A DNA stretch of 18,349 nucleotides from the NCBI GenBank assembly GCA_964575975.1, contig CAZNTU010000103.1, forward strand, positions 1 to 18,349, given 5' to 3'. This document shows positions 1-7,778 of the stretch, in pieces. The notes beneath the pieces were generated by a model that did no database searches, was not told where the DNA came from, and saw nothing but the letters and a program-made list of their open reading frames with translations. How positions within the stretch are numbered: position 1 is the first letter of the stretch; each line of letters starts with the position of its first letter. The translations under genes and the position numbers were made by a program. The stretch comes from G963674505 sp964575975. GTDB lineage: Bacteria; Desulfobacterota; Desulfobacteria; Desulfobacterales; SKZT01.

Positions 1-55
1 TCTTGAGGGGGTAGTGGGGAGACCCGTGCCGGTTCAAGTCCGGCCTTCGGCACCA
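1..55 (+). tRNA. tRNA-Leu (GAG anticodon), 3' portion; 5' end outside window
   Basis: The visible part begins in the anticodon stem. The anticodon loop TTGAGGG (3-9) carries GAG at 5-7, followed by stem GGTAG (10-14), a long class-II variable arm (about 15-27), the T stem-loop (GCCGG, TTCAAGT, CCGGC at 28-44), the 3' acceptor strand CTTCGGC (45-51), discriminator A and an encoded CCA (53-55). The long variable arm, the GAG anticodon and the CTTCGGC-A-CCA end together fit tRNA-Leu reading CUY codons. The D arm and 5' acceptor strand lie before the window. Confidence 0.9.
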
Positions 56-66
56 TCAATAAATCG

Positions 67-112
67 GGGGCTTGCGAGAAATCATCGGGTTTCGCAAGCC
101 CCTGTTTTTTTT
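67..112 (+). terminator. Rho-independent terminator of the tRNA-Leu transcript
   Basis: An 11-bp perfect stem (GGGGCTTGCGA at 67-77 with TCGCAAGCCCC at 92-102) is followed by TG and a run of eight T (105-112). It lies just downstream of the tRNA and points in the same direction. The other strand has no T tract after the stem, so it does not serve ftsK. Confidence 0.85.
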
Positions 113-185
113 GTTTCTGACAATTCGTTGACAATAACCTGATTTTTCCCTTGTTTTTCGCACCGCCGTACCGATGGTCAACGGT

Positions 186-2489
186 TCAGTAATCCATCCG
201 GTTGACCAGCACCTGCCGGGGTTTCGAACCGTCGGACGGACCCACGATACCCTCTTTTTCCATCAGATCGATAATTCTGGCTGCCCGGTTGTACCCGATT
301 CTTAAAACCCGCTGAACGCTCGAAATGGACGCCTGGCGGGTGGAAAGGACGAACTCTATGGCTTCCTGGTATTTTTCGTCGTAATCGTCCTCGCCGTATT
401 CCACGGTCGGCTCGTCCGATTTTTCCGTGACGATGTCGAATTTATATTCGGGCTTTTTCTGGGCTTTCAAAAAATCGGTTATGGTGACGAGTTCCTGCTC
501 GGACAGGTAGGTACCGTGAACCCTTGCGAGTCTTGCGGTTCCGGGGGGAACGAACAGCATGTCTCCCCTGCCCAGGAGGGTTTCGGCCCCGTTGGAATCG
601 ATGATGGTTCTGGAATCGGTTTTGGAAGAGACTTGGAACGAAATCCTCGTGGGGAAGTTGGCCTTGATGATTCCCGTCAGCACGTCTACCGAGGGCCGCT
701 GAGTGGCCAAGACCAAATGGATGCCGGCGGCCCTGGCCATCTGGGCCAGTCGGGTGAGGGAAAATTCGATGTCCTTTGCCGCAGTCATCATCAGGTCGGC
801 AAGCTCGTCGATGATGATCACGATATAGGCAAAAGGCTCGAAAGGATTTTCCTCCTGCTTGGAAAGGTCCAATCGTTGGACCTTTTCATTGTATTGTTCA
901 ATGTTTCTCACCTGCAGCTTGGCCAGGATTTCGTACCGCCGCTCCATTTCCCTGACCGCCCACTGGAGGGCGAAATTCGCTTTTTTCATGTCGGTGATTA
1001 CCGGCGTCAACAGATGGGGAATGCCGTTGAACAGCGACAATTCGATGCGTTTGGGGTCGATCATGATAAAGTTGACCTTGTCGGGAGGCGACTTGTACAG
1101 GATGCTGGCGATCATGGCGTTCAAGCCAACGCTTTTCCCCGTTCCCGTGGCGCCGGCTATGAGCAGGTGCGGCATTTTGTCAAGTTCCATCACTACGGGG
1201 TTTCCGATAATATCCTTGCCGAGACAGAGGGGAAGTTTGGATCTGCTGTCGATGAAGTCGTCGGAACTTACAATATCCAGGAAAGGAACGATGCTCTTTT
1301 CCTCGTTGGGAATTTCGATGCCGACGACGTCCTTTCCCGGAATGGGGGCAACGATGCGGATGCTCAAGGCGCTTAACGCCAAGGCCAAGTCGTCTGCCAA
1401 ATTGACGATTTTACTGATCTTGATCCCCGGGTCCGGCCGGTATTCGAAGGTTGTGATCACCGGTCCTTTGGAGACTTCCATGATCTCCCCGGTTATTCCG
1501 AAATAGCTCAGTTTTTGTTCCAGCAGCTCCGCGTCTCTCCTGATGGCCTCATGGTCGATTTCGATCCGGGCTCCGCCTTCTCTCAAAAAATAGAGGGAGG
1601 GCAGCATGAATTCGGACAGGTCGGGCGGTGCGGATTCCCGGAAGGGAGTCGGCGTCCGCTCGGGGTGGTCGCTCTTCCATTGGAAGGAAGAACCGACCTC
1701 CTCTTCGCCACCAACCGTCTCTTCCTCGGAAGAGGAACGGCCTCCGGTATAGGGCGGGGCGATAACCTCTTTCGAAGCCGCTTCGGAGCTATCGCCCGCT
1801 GTGGAATCCTCGTGCGCGGTCCGGCATGCGGTTTCGGGATCGGTCTCCGAATCCGTCCTTGTTTCATATGTCGACTCGTGATTGTCGTGCTTTGTATCCG
1901 GCAAGCAGGGGAAAAACGCTATCGACCCGGACGAATCGCCGACCTTTTCCTGCGGCTTCGTCTCCGTCGAAGAGTGAATATACGACCGTTTTTCCTGGGG
2001 CTGTTCGGATATGTCCCTGTTTTCGCATGGCGGATCGTGCGGCTTGACCTCTTCGGATACGGGTTTCGGCAAAGGCTGGTCCTTTGGAAGATCCGGTTTA
2101 TGGAATTGAAGGTCCGGCTTGTGAAAGTCCGGTTTGCGGTCGTCGTTTGTTTCAAGCCGCTGCCGGTACAACAGTTTCAGTTTTTCGTTTTCCTTGATCA
2201 GGCCATTGTATTGATGTTCAAGCTGAACATATTTTTCCGAAAGAATCAGGTTGGACAAAAGCAGTTTCGCGTACGAATTGGACGTGTCGCTGCCGTTCTT
2301 GAAGGATTTTTCGGCCATTTGCATTTGAGTGACCATGAGTTCCGCAATTCGCGGGGCACTGGTCAGTTTCGAATCGTCGTCTATTTTAAAACCGTAGTCG
2401 CCGCATTCGGTTCGGATTGTTAAGATATTTTTATTAAGACTGTAATTTTTGATTTCCACGCCGCCAACCTTTTTATCCATTAAAACCAT
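186..2489 (-). CDS. ftsK: FtsK/SpoIIIE-family DNA translocase with a ZapA-like N-terminus and no membrane domain
   Basis: ATP-driven double-stranded DNA pump, in known relatives used to clear and resolve chromosome termini at the division septum. The 767-aa protein has a C-terminal motor with FtsK beta domain: Walker A GATGTGKS (446-453), Walker B with D561-E562, then the ATQRPS segment (595-600). A winged-helix gamma domain (about 700-763) contains the RVLRIGYNRAARIIDLME segment that in this family reads KOPS/SRS-type DNA. FtsK_alpha-type sequence occupies about 300-430. Unlike typical FtsK there are no hydrophobic spans at the N-terminus. Residues about 22-110 instead resemble ZapA (YGFKIDDD, then AELMVTQM, DTSNSYAKLLLSNL, then a coiled coil). 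Residues 115-285 are an acidic, Pro/Ser/Glu-rich linker with FHKPDL repeats. ATG 2489 and ATG 2480 are both possible starts; neither has a clear ribosome site. Family certain; ZapA resemblance is my reading. Confidence 0.93.
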   Translation of the reverse strand: MVLMDKKVGGVEIKNYSLNKNILTIRTECGDYGFKIDDDSKLTSAPRIAELMVTQMQMAEKSFKNGSDTSNSYAKLLLSNLILSEKYVQLEHQYNGLIKENEKLKLLYRQRLETNDDRKPDFHKPDLQFHKPDLPKDQPLPKPVSEEVKPHDPPCENRDISEQPQEKRSYIHSSTETKPQEKVGDSSGSIAFFPCLPDTKHDNHESTYETRTDSETDPETACRTAHEDSTAGDSSEAASKEVIAPPYTGGRSSSEEETVGGEEEVGSSFQWKSDHPERTPTPFRESAPPDLSEFMLPSLYFLREGGARIEIDHEAIRRDAELLEQKLSYFGITGEIMEVSKGPVITTFEYRPDPGIKISKIVNLADDLALALSALSIRIVAPIPGKDVVGIEIPNEEKSIVPFLDIVSSDDFIDSRSKLPLCLGKDIIGNPVVMELDKMPHLLIAGATGTGKSVGLNAMIASILYKSPPDKVNFIMIDPKRIELSLFNGIPHLLTPVITDMKKANFALQWAVREMERRYEILAKLQVRNIEQYNEKVQRLDLSKQEENPFEPFAYIVIIIDELADLMMTAAKDIEFSLTRLAQMARAAGIHLVLATQRPSVDVLTGIIKANFPTRISFQVSSKTDSRTIIDSNGAETLLGRGDMLFVPPGTARLARVHGTYLSEQELVTITDFLKAQKKPEYKFDIVTEKSDEPTVEYGEDDYDEKYQEAIEFVLSTRQASISSVQRVLRIGYNRAARIIDLMEKEGIVGPSDGSKPRQVLVNRMDY

Positions 2490-2884
2490 CCATCAATGCA
2501 TAAAACCAATCGAGACAGTTTTCATATTGTATTCGAAAATGTGAATCATTTTAAAAAAAATGGAACGATTCCACAAGGTTTTTTCTCGGAACCATAAAGC
2601 TCCAACTCCCCGGTTGATTTGAGTCGATCCTGATCGTAACGAATTCCCGCAGAAAAAAGAACCTGGCAAATCGGGGGGCGCCCCTTTTGTTTTCGTTTCG
2701 CCCGAACGGTTTGGAAAGGGAAGCGCTGACTGTATTGACAGCCCTCCAGAATTCAAATAACGTTTTTCCGTGATAATCGGGCGATCGGCACGGACGCGAT
2801 TCGAAAGGAAAAGAAGAAAATTCGTATGGCATGATGTCGGACATCGGGCGAATTGGCATGTTGCCGGAAACGGGAGGCGCGATC
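2490..2884. other. Divergent intergenic region between ftsK and the 329-aa gene
   Basis: About 395 bases with no supportable gene. The part next to ftsK (2505-2590) is AT-rich, including a run of eight A, and probably holds the minus-strand ftsK promoter, but I could not pick convincing -35/-10 boxes. The short frames here have no family resemblance. The plus-strand gene's ribosome site GGGAGG is at 2872-2877. Confidence 0.5.
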
Positions 2885-3874
2885 ATGAGAAAATCCGTTG
2901 TGACTTGGCGTTTGAGTTTTAGCGCGGCGCCTGACGCGGCGAGGTTGAAGGAAATCGGGAAATTGCTGGCGCCGGTCGTGCGCGCGACCAGGCCGGACGA
3001 TTTTGCGGTCGTTCAAAGAGAATACGGCTGGAGCGACTATCTGTACCACTCTGCGGAATCCGAATTCACTGCGGGGGAATTGGCGCTCGACTGTTTGAAG
3101 AAGGCCCATCGGCTGGGGAATGGCTGGCGAATATCGTGGCCTGGAGGGGAGGCCTTGTGGCCCGAAGCTCTGGACGGGCTTCAAGGCTACTTCGAACGGT
3201 CGTCTTCGCATGCAAGTTCGCATTTTCCGGATTTGGCGGGGGCTTCGTTCAACGTTTCCATCCTGGCCGAAAAACGACGGCAGGCGGAACCGTCGGCCCG
3301 ACAGCCGGCGGCCGAGGCGGAAATGCCGCAAGTGTCTGCCGAGATCGAGAAGGCCGCCAACGAAGTCTTTCTCAAGCAAGTGGCGCCTGCGCTGGGAAAC
3401 CTGCTTTTTCGTTTTCGCACAACCGCCTGGTCGTGGGAATGCGACGCGGCTCGGCGACAGTTGCAATGTTTCGGGTATCGGCCGAACGACGAGGACGACG
3501 AAGCGTTCGCTGGCCCCGCCGGGGAGTTGTGCAGGGTCCATTGCGAAGGCGACGCGGTCGGCTGGATCGAGTTCGTATTGTGCGCCTTTCCCGATCCGCA
3601 CCTGTTGGATGAGGTTCGGTTCTCCGCCAAGCAGAGCGAATGCGAGCTGCTGTTTCGCAATGCCGTGCGCTACGCCGCCGCGTTGCTGGGAAAGCCGGCG
3701 TTTTGCGGCGGATCGGGAGAAGAGGGGTTTCCCTCCGACCAATGGGCGGACTGGGCCGCAGTCTGGCCCTCCGGCGGTTGCAGGCTGATGATCCAGCAAA
3801 AGCACAACGACCCTGAACTGCCCATGGAGGTTTGTCTGGTCTTCGCCGTCAACAAGGCGGTCGATAGGTTGTAA
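2885..3874 (+). CDS. Hypothetical protein, 329 aa, no recognised family
   Basis: I do not recognise this protein. The start ATG at 2885 is chosen because GGGAGG (2872-2877) lies 7 bases upstream; an upstream in-frame ATG at 2831 lacks such a site. There is no signal peptide, membrane span or known catalytic motif. It is soluble-looking and Trp/Ala/Glu-rich, with two globular-looking halves joined by an Ala/Glu/Pro-rich linker (around residues 135-165). The N-terminal half begins MRKSVVTWRLSF and has WSDYLYHS and WRISWPGG. The C-terminal half has FRTTAWSWECD and VGWIEFVLCAFPD. The reading frame is supported by the ribosome site, by a terminator directly at its stop, and by typical codon use. 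A long antisense frame (2753-3805) is judged a shadow. It appears to be a single-gene transcription unit. Confidence 0.72.
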   Translation: MRKSVVTWRLSFSAAPDAARLKEIGKLLAPVVRATRPDDFAVVQREYGWSDYLYHSAESEFTAGELALDCLKKAHRLGNGWRISWPGGEALWPEALDGLQGYFERSSSHASSHFPDLAGASFNVSILAEKRRQAEPSARQPAAEAEMPQVSAEIEKAANEVFLKQVAPALGNLLFRFRTTAWSWECDAARRQLQCFGYRPNDEDDEAFAGPAGELCRVHCEGDAVGWIEFVLCAFPDPHLLDEVRFSAKQSECELLFRNAVRYAAALLGKPAFCGGSGEEGFPSDQWADWAAVWPSGGCRLMIQQKHNDPELPMEVCLVFAVNKAVDRL

Positions 3875-3922
3875 AAGAGCACGGGCGATGCGGTTCTTCC
3901 GTCAGCCGTGCGCGCTCTTTTT
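3874..3922 (+). terminator. Rho-independent terminator after the 329-aa gene
   Basis: AAAGAGC-ACGG (3874-3884) pairs with CCGT and, after a 4-base bulge, GCTCTTT (3906-3909 and 3914-3920), ending in a T run (3918-3922). The stem starts inside the stop codon of the upstream gene. Confidence 0.65.
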
Positions 3923-4006
3923 CCCGAAGGGGCTCGACAATCGCCATGACCATCGTTAGGTTGTTGGAAAAATCCATTAAGTAAAAACCGGGAACGAGGT
4001 GTTCGA

Positions 4007-4576
4007 ATGAAAACGAAAATCGCAATGCGCTTTTTAACGACCGTGGCCGCTTCTTTGCTGCTTTCCTGTTCGGCGGTCTCGAAAAACCTTCGAGACGAGG
4101 CCGTTCCCGGTTTGTCCTTCGACGAATTGAGGCAAGACACGGAACAATTCGTCGGAGAGACGGTCGTTCTAGGGGGATATGTCCTTGAAACGCGTAATTT
4201 GCCCGAAATGTCGCAAATCGTAGTCCTGCAGACGCCGTTGGGACACCGGGATCGCCCCGAATCCAGAGAGAAGTCGCAGGGCCGCTTCATGGCGGTGCGT
4301 CAGGGATTTCTCGATCCGGAAATCTACGAGGAAGACAAGCCGATCACTGTAGCCGGAAAGGTTAGAGGCAAAGAAACGATAAAAATAGACGAGTATCCTT
4401 ATCCGATCGTGAAGGTCGAGGCGGAGGAGATATATCTGTGGGAGAAGCGGGAATATCAGAGGCCATACTACTACGATCCGTTTTACTACGATCCGTTCTA
4501 CCCCTATTATTACGATCCGTTCTATCCATGGGGCTTTCGGAGACACCGCTTCGGACCTTATCCTTACTGGTGGTGA
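4007..4576 (+). CDS. Slp-family outer-membrane lipoprotein with Tyr/Pro/Phe-rich repeat tail
   Basis: Predicted outer-membrane lipoprotein of the Slp (starvation/stationary-phase inducible) family; its molecular function is not established. The 189-aa protein has a lipoprotein signal ending LLLSC, with lipidated Cys21 followed by Ser, which favours outer-membrane sorting. The Slp core (about 35-145) has SFDELRQD, GETVVLGGYVLETRN, the FLDPEIYE segment and ITVAGKVRG. The last about 40 residues are not part of the usual Slp core: three YDPFY units followed by an Arg/His/Trp-rich end, likely a surface or periplasmic low-complexity tail. The ribosome site GAGG (3996-3999) is 7 bases before ATG. 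A second Slp paralogue follows 70 bases after the stop, suggesting one operon. Confidence 0.85.
   Translation: MKTKIAMRFLTTVAASLLLSCSAVSKNLRDEAVPGLSFDELRQDTEQFVGETVVLGGYVLETRNLPEMSQIVVLQTPLGHRDRPESREKSQGRFMAVRQGFLDPEIYEEDKPITVAGKVRGKETIKIDEYPYPIVKVEAEEIYLWEKREYQRPYYYDPFYYDPFYPYYYDPFYPWGFRRHRFGPYPYWW
4472..4521 (+). repeat. Three direct copies of TACGATCCGTT inside the slp tail
   Basis: The 11-base unit occurs at 4472-4482, 4487-4497 and 4511-4521, each followed by tyrosine/proline codons, and encodes the YDPFY units of the lipoprotein tail. The near-identity at DNA level suggests recent in-frame expansion. Confidence 0.8.
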
Positions 4577-4646
4577 TCGAAACAATGCCGAAAAACCGGT
4601 TTGCGGGGACTGGTTGTAGGGCCAAAACTTGGAGAGGGCTGCGAAG

Positions 4647-5147
4647 ATGGTTTCAAAATGCAAGTTTTTCATGATATCCATGGCGTGGTTGCTGTGCTTG
4701 GGCTGCGCCGCCAACAAAGTCCCGCCCGAAATCGTAGGACGAGTGACCTACGACGGCGATTTTTCGAATTTGCTGGCGAATCCCGAAAATTTCACCGGCA
4801 GGTTCGTCATTTTGGGGGGGAAAATCATCGGCACGGAAAACCGGGAGGACCGTTCCGAAATCCTGGTTCTTCAACTGCCTTTTAAAGGCAACTACAGGCC
4901 CGATTCGGAAAGCGCATCCGAGGGTCGCTTTCTGATCGAATCGGGTACCCTTCTTGATCCGGCGCTTTACAGAACGGACCTGCTGATCACTGTTGCGGGG
5001 GAAATAACGGGCAGCGTCGTTCGGCCGGTCGGGGCCTATCCATACAAATACCCTGTCGTGACTCCGGACCGGGTCTGGACATGGGAACCCCGAGTGGGCG
5101 CTTCTCCAAGACTGCATTTCGGCATCGGCGTCGGGACCGTATTCTGA
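4647..5147 (+). CDS. Second Slp-family outer-membrane lipoprotein
   Basis: Paralogue of the preceding lipoprotein, 166 aa from ATG 4647. This start is preferred to an upstream TTG at 4629 because GGAGAGG (4631-4637) sits 9 bases before it. The signal peptide ends LCLGC with lipidated Cys20 followed by Ala, again compatible with outer-membrane sorting. The Slp core is seen in VTYDGDFSNLLANPENFTG, then GRFVILGGKIIGTEN, the SEGRFLIESG stretch, LLDPALYR, and LITVAGEITG followed by YPYKYPVV. It lacks the aromatic repeat tail of its neighbour. It probably shares a transcript with the first slp gene; no terminator is obvious between them or after this gene. Family function in stress is known only in outline; the physical role here is unknown. 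Confidence 0.82.
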   Translation: MVSKCKFFMISMAWLLCLGCAANKVPPEIVGRVTYDGDFSNLLANPENFTGRFVILGGKIIGTENREDRSEILVLQLPFKGNYRPDSESASEGRFLIESGTLLDPALYRTDLLITVAGEITGSVVRPVGAYPYKYPVVTPDRVWTWEPRVGASPRLHFGIGVGTVF

Positions 5148-5357
5148 TAACGAAGCGCCTCGAAGTTCTGGCCTGCGCCCGGGACCGTCTCGACTGAATA
5201 TACCGTAGACTTTCGGTTGAAATAAGAAACCATGCGAATCGACTGTGGAGACGTCCATGTTAAGGATACGCTACAGGCATATCGATGGGAAGTCGCGGCT
5301 CCGATCGGTCTTTGACTGGTCGCGTCTTCCGCAAGAAAAAAACGAAAAGGAGGCATT

Positions 5358-5927
5358 ATGACACGAGTTAACAAAGGACTGCTGTCCTTTCTCGCCATGT
5401 CCTTGGCGGTTTTCTGCGCTTGGACGAACCCCCCGCAAACCGTCGCGGCCGACGCTGAAAAAGAGGCGGTGGCGGTTCTTCGTCCCACGGAAGGCAATTC
5501 CGTGGAAGGAACAGTTCGGTTCGCCGAAACGGAAAACGGAGTTAAAGTCGTGGCTGACGTGAAGGGGCTGGAGCCGGGCAAGCACGGATTTCACATACAT
5601 GAATACGGCGATTGCACCGCCCCCGACGCGACGTCCGCAGGCGGGCACTTCAATCCCTTCGGAAAGCCCCATGGCGGACCCGACGCGGAGTTGCGCCACG
5701 TAGGCGACTTGGGGAATATAACGGCAGGGGAGGATGGAAACGCGTCCTACGAGCGGGTGGATTCCCATCTGAAGTTAAGAGGCCAAGGCGGCATCGTAGG
5801 GCTATCGGTAATCGTCCATGAGAAAGAAGACGATTTCACTACGCAGCCGACCGGTGGGGCGGGCGACCGACTGGCTTGCGGAGTGATCGGCGTAGCCCAA
5901 CCGGAAGGCGAACAGCCGGCGGACTAA
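5358..5927 (+). CDS. sodC: Periplasmic Cu/Zn superoxide dismutase
   Basis: Converts superoxide to oxygen and hydrogen peroxide in the periplasm. The 189-aa precursor has a signal peptide, probably cleaved after TVAA (about residue 31). All metal ligands are visible: copper by H79 and H81 (GFHIHEYGDC), bridging H97 (GGHFNP) and H154 (VIVHEKEDDF); zinc by H97, H105, H114 and D117 (RHVGDLGN). The structural disulphide pair is C86 and C174 (RLACGVIG). The strong ribosome site AAGGAGG (5347-5353) precedes ATG 5358. It lies 210 bases after the second slp gene, so it probably has its own promoter, although co-transcription cannot be excluded. It is convergent with a YciF-like gene. The protein appears complete and active. 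Confidence 0.96.
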   Translation: MTRVNKGLLSFLAMSLAVFCAWTNPPQTVAADAEKEAVAVLRPTEGNSVEGTVRFAETENGVKVVADVKGLEPGKHGFHIHEYGDCTAPDATSAGGHFNPFGKPHGGPDAELRHVGDLGNITAGEDGNASYERVDSHLKLRGQGGIVGLSVIVHEKEDDFTTQPTGGAGDRLACGVIGVAQPEGEQPAD

Positions 5928-5989
5928 TAAATTTGAAGTGAAAAATATTCGGTTTTCTTTTCGCCGGTCGTTTTTATTGCCTTCATATG

Positions 5990-6020
5990 AAAAAAGGGCC
6001 GTCGCGGCGCGCCACGGCCC
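5990..6020 (-). terminator. Rho-independent terminator of the yciF-like gene
   Basis: On the minus strand GGGCCGT (6020-6014) pairs with ACGGCCC (6002-5996), followed by six T (the A run at 5995-5990). It sits about 20 bases past the stop of the minus-strand gene. The T tract is only on this side; the hairpin might also slow transcripts arriving from sodC. Confidence 0.8.
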
Positions 6021-6038
6021 TGCAGTTGTCGTTTCGAG

Positions 6039-6551
6039 CTACTTATTGGCTTTGATGTTGAGCGAAGATGCGGCCAACTCTGTCAGTTCCCGGTCCGTTT
6101 CGACCTCTTCGTCCAGCGTCTGTTGCAGCAAGTCGGCCTGTTCGGAAAATCCGAGGTGTTCGGCGTATGTACGCGCCGTGCCGTAGCCCGATATTTCGTA
6201 GTGCTCGACCCTCTGGGCGCCCGCGATCAGGGCGGCGTCCAGGACGTCGTCGTCGATGTCCGACCTGAAAAAGCTCTTGTCTTTCTTGATAAAGCTTTCC
6301 CCTTCATTGATGATGCCTTTGATGCCCTCGCATTTTTCGCCGTCGGTTTTTACTCCCAGTTGATCGAAGATTTTCTCCAGTCGATGCTTCTGGTTTTTGG
6401 TGACCTCCAAATGCTGCATGAAGGCGTTTTTCAACCTGCTGTCCTTGCATGCGTCCGCCATTTTGGGCAAGGCGTCCACGATTTGACTCTCCGCGGAATA
6501 CAGATCGTGTAGTTCATGGATATATAGTTGCTTTAGATTGTCCAATTGCAT
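6039..6551 (-). CDS. YciF/YciE-family ferritin-like protein (DUF892)
   Basis: Four-helix ferritin-like protein of the YciE/YciF family, linked in other bacteria to general stress responses, with a proposed di-iron site. The 170-aa length is typical. Helix 1 carries IHELHDLYSAE with candidate ligands E13, D16 and E21. Helix 2 carries MQHLEVTKNQKHRLEKIF with E49 and H56. Helix 3 carries VEHYEISGYGTARTYAEHLG with E116 and H117. Helix 4 has LDEEVETDREL. The ribosome site GGAGG lies about 8 bases before ATG 6551 (minus). It is a single-gene unit with its own terminator, convergent with sodC. The pairing with superoxide dismutase suggests a shared oxidative or envelope stress context, which is inference. 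Which of the acidic residues bind metal is not certain. Confidence 0.9.
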   Translation of the reverse strand: MQLDNLKQLYIHELHDLYSAESQIVDALPKMADACKDSRLKNAFMQHLEVTKNQKHRLEKIFDQLGVKTDGEKCEGIKGIINEGESFIKKDKSFFRSDIDDDVLDAALIAGAQRVEHYEISGYGTARTYAEHLGFSEQADLLQQTLDEEVETDRELTELAASSLNIKANK

Positions 6552-6844
6552 GAAAAATCCTCCTGCATTGTTTTTAAGTTGCGATTCCGGCCGGCGACGC
6601 CCAGATCGAGAAATGCGTAAAATCGAATTCGACTTTCGGACGACTCCGGCCGCGTCGTCCCGTTAATATGCTCCCTAATCCCTGGAATTCAATGGGTAAC
6701 GGGTCCCATTGGGAGGGGACGAAAACCCTATTCCGAAGGTAGGCGCCGCGCAGGAAGGGGAGGCAGGGCATAAACACTAAATATCGTAGTTTCTCCTCTC
6801 AAAAGCTAAACGCAAAAACCTAACCGCACAGGCGGGGGAAAATA

Positions 6845-7378
6845 TTAGTAAGGCTTCCTTCCGTAAATGTTTCCGGGCGGGCGATAATTGCACACCCACA
6901 CCTGGGATTTGTCCTCCGACAAAGCGGCTGCGCACCCGACTTCCTTCGTGGTCTCCCAGACGATCTGGGTATAATGTCCGCAAATTCCGGAGCAGCTGTC
7001 GTTGGAATAGTCGTAGTTCTTCTTCTCGCTGGCCCAGCTGTCCACGACTTCGCTTTCCGTAACGTTTTGCGCTTCGCGCCGCCCGTCGCTCCAAACCTTC
7101 GCGCTCGCATAAAAGAGGTTCTCTCCGACGTTTTGCCTGTTGCTGTGTCTCAACCGAGAACCCTCTTTCACAAGGACGTTCGCCCATTCCCGAGCCATTC
7201 CGGCCAATTCCGGGGACCATTCCAGCGGCGAAACGCCCACTTCCGAACGCCATTTGTTGTGCGCCTCCGCCATTTTTTCCGGATCGACCGTAATTTCCTG
7301 CGCAAAGGCTTTCAAGCCCAGGCCAAGGATTAGAAAAAGGAGCAGCGAAAAAAACTTTCCGGTTTTAGACGAATTCAT
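6845..7378 (-). CDS. Secreted CAP-domain (SCP/PR-1-like) protein
   Basis: Exported single-domain member of the CAP superfamily; bacterial members are poorly characterised extracytoplasmic proteins. The 177-aa protein has a cleavable signal peptide (1-26, ending AFA). The CAP core covers about 34-177: HNKWRSEVG, LEWSPELA, RHSNRQNVGENL, the CAP1 signature GHYTQIVW (134-141) and the CAP2 signature VWVCNYRPPGNIYG. The cavity residues expected for the family are present: H78, E86 and H135, with a further glutamate near E118. Cysteines C128, C133, C149 and C163 could form two disulphides, as in plant PR-1-like proteins. GGAGGAGG lies 4 bases before ATG 7378 (minus). The upstream region is AT-rich and probably carries its promoter. 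It is separated from the yciF-like gene by 293 bases without a supportable gene. Confidence 0.92.
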   Translation of the reverse strand: MNSSKTGKFFSLLLFLILGLGLKAFAQEITVDPEKMAEAHNKWRSEVGVSPLEWSPELAGMAREWANVLVKEGSRLRHSNRQNVGENLFYASAKVWSDGRREAQNVTESEVVDSWASEKKNYDYSNDSCSGICGHYTQIVWETTKEVGCAAALSEDKSQVWVCNYRPPGNIYGRKPY

Positions 7379-7778
7379 AAAACCTCCTCCGTTTAAGAAT
7401 TTTTTTAGATAAGTGAATTATGCATAATAGAACAATAGACATCGGGATCGGCGCGATCAATGTCCCGGCAAATTACAGAAGAAAAGGAAATTGTTGATTT
7501 TCCGGACCGCATGTTTAAATTTTGAAAATCCCATTATGGCGGAATCCCCTTTTTCCGACTCGTCCGATCTTCCAAATCTTCTTTTCCAAATCGTCGAACG
7601 ATCTTTCCATTTCTTCAGCGAGCTTGTAGCGCTTTTCCTGCGTGCGAGGCGAAACGGCAAAGTTTCGTCGCGGATTTGCGCGAACCGGAATTCGCGGCGG
7701 GGTTGTCGAACAAAAGAAGGCCTGCGATGGCGTTGGCGACATTCTCGCGGGCCGTTCGGAAGAAAGGAAAACGATCTC
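7379..7778. other. Divergent intergenic region between the CAP gene and pntAA
   Basis: About 400 bases. The first 70 are AT-rich and probably hold the CAP-gene promoter (on the minus strand TTGTTC, 18 bases, then TATCTA is a weak candidate). The rest is GC-richer and has open frames in several phases, none with a ribosome site or family match. The ORF that contains pntAA extends upstream to 7491, but PntAA homology begins at ATG 7779. Confidence 0.45.

Noticed and set aside
516..2423. Long plus-strand open frames opposite ftsK
   Set aside because: They are antisense shadows of a clearly homologous FtsK; their translations are low-complexity and show no family features.
2753..3805. A 350-codon minus-strand frame opposite the 329-aa gene
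   Set aside because: It has no ribosome site, is Arg/Pro-rich like a shadow, and the plus-strand frame has both a ribosome site and a terminator at its stop.
7615..7776. Minus-strand frame reading RENVANAIAGLLLFDNPAA
   Set aside because: It looks protein-like but has no start codon, ends after 54 codons and abuts the start of pntAA; too weak to call a gene remnant.
7491..7778. N-terminal extension of PntAA
   Set aside because: The extra 96 residues have no PntAA homology; the family start MIIAVPKES is at 7779.
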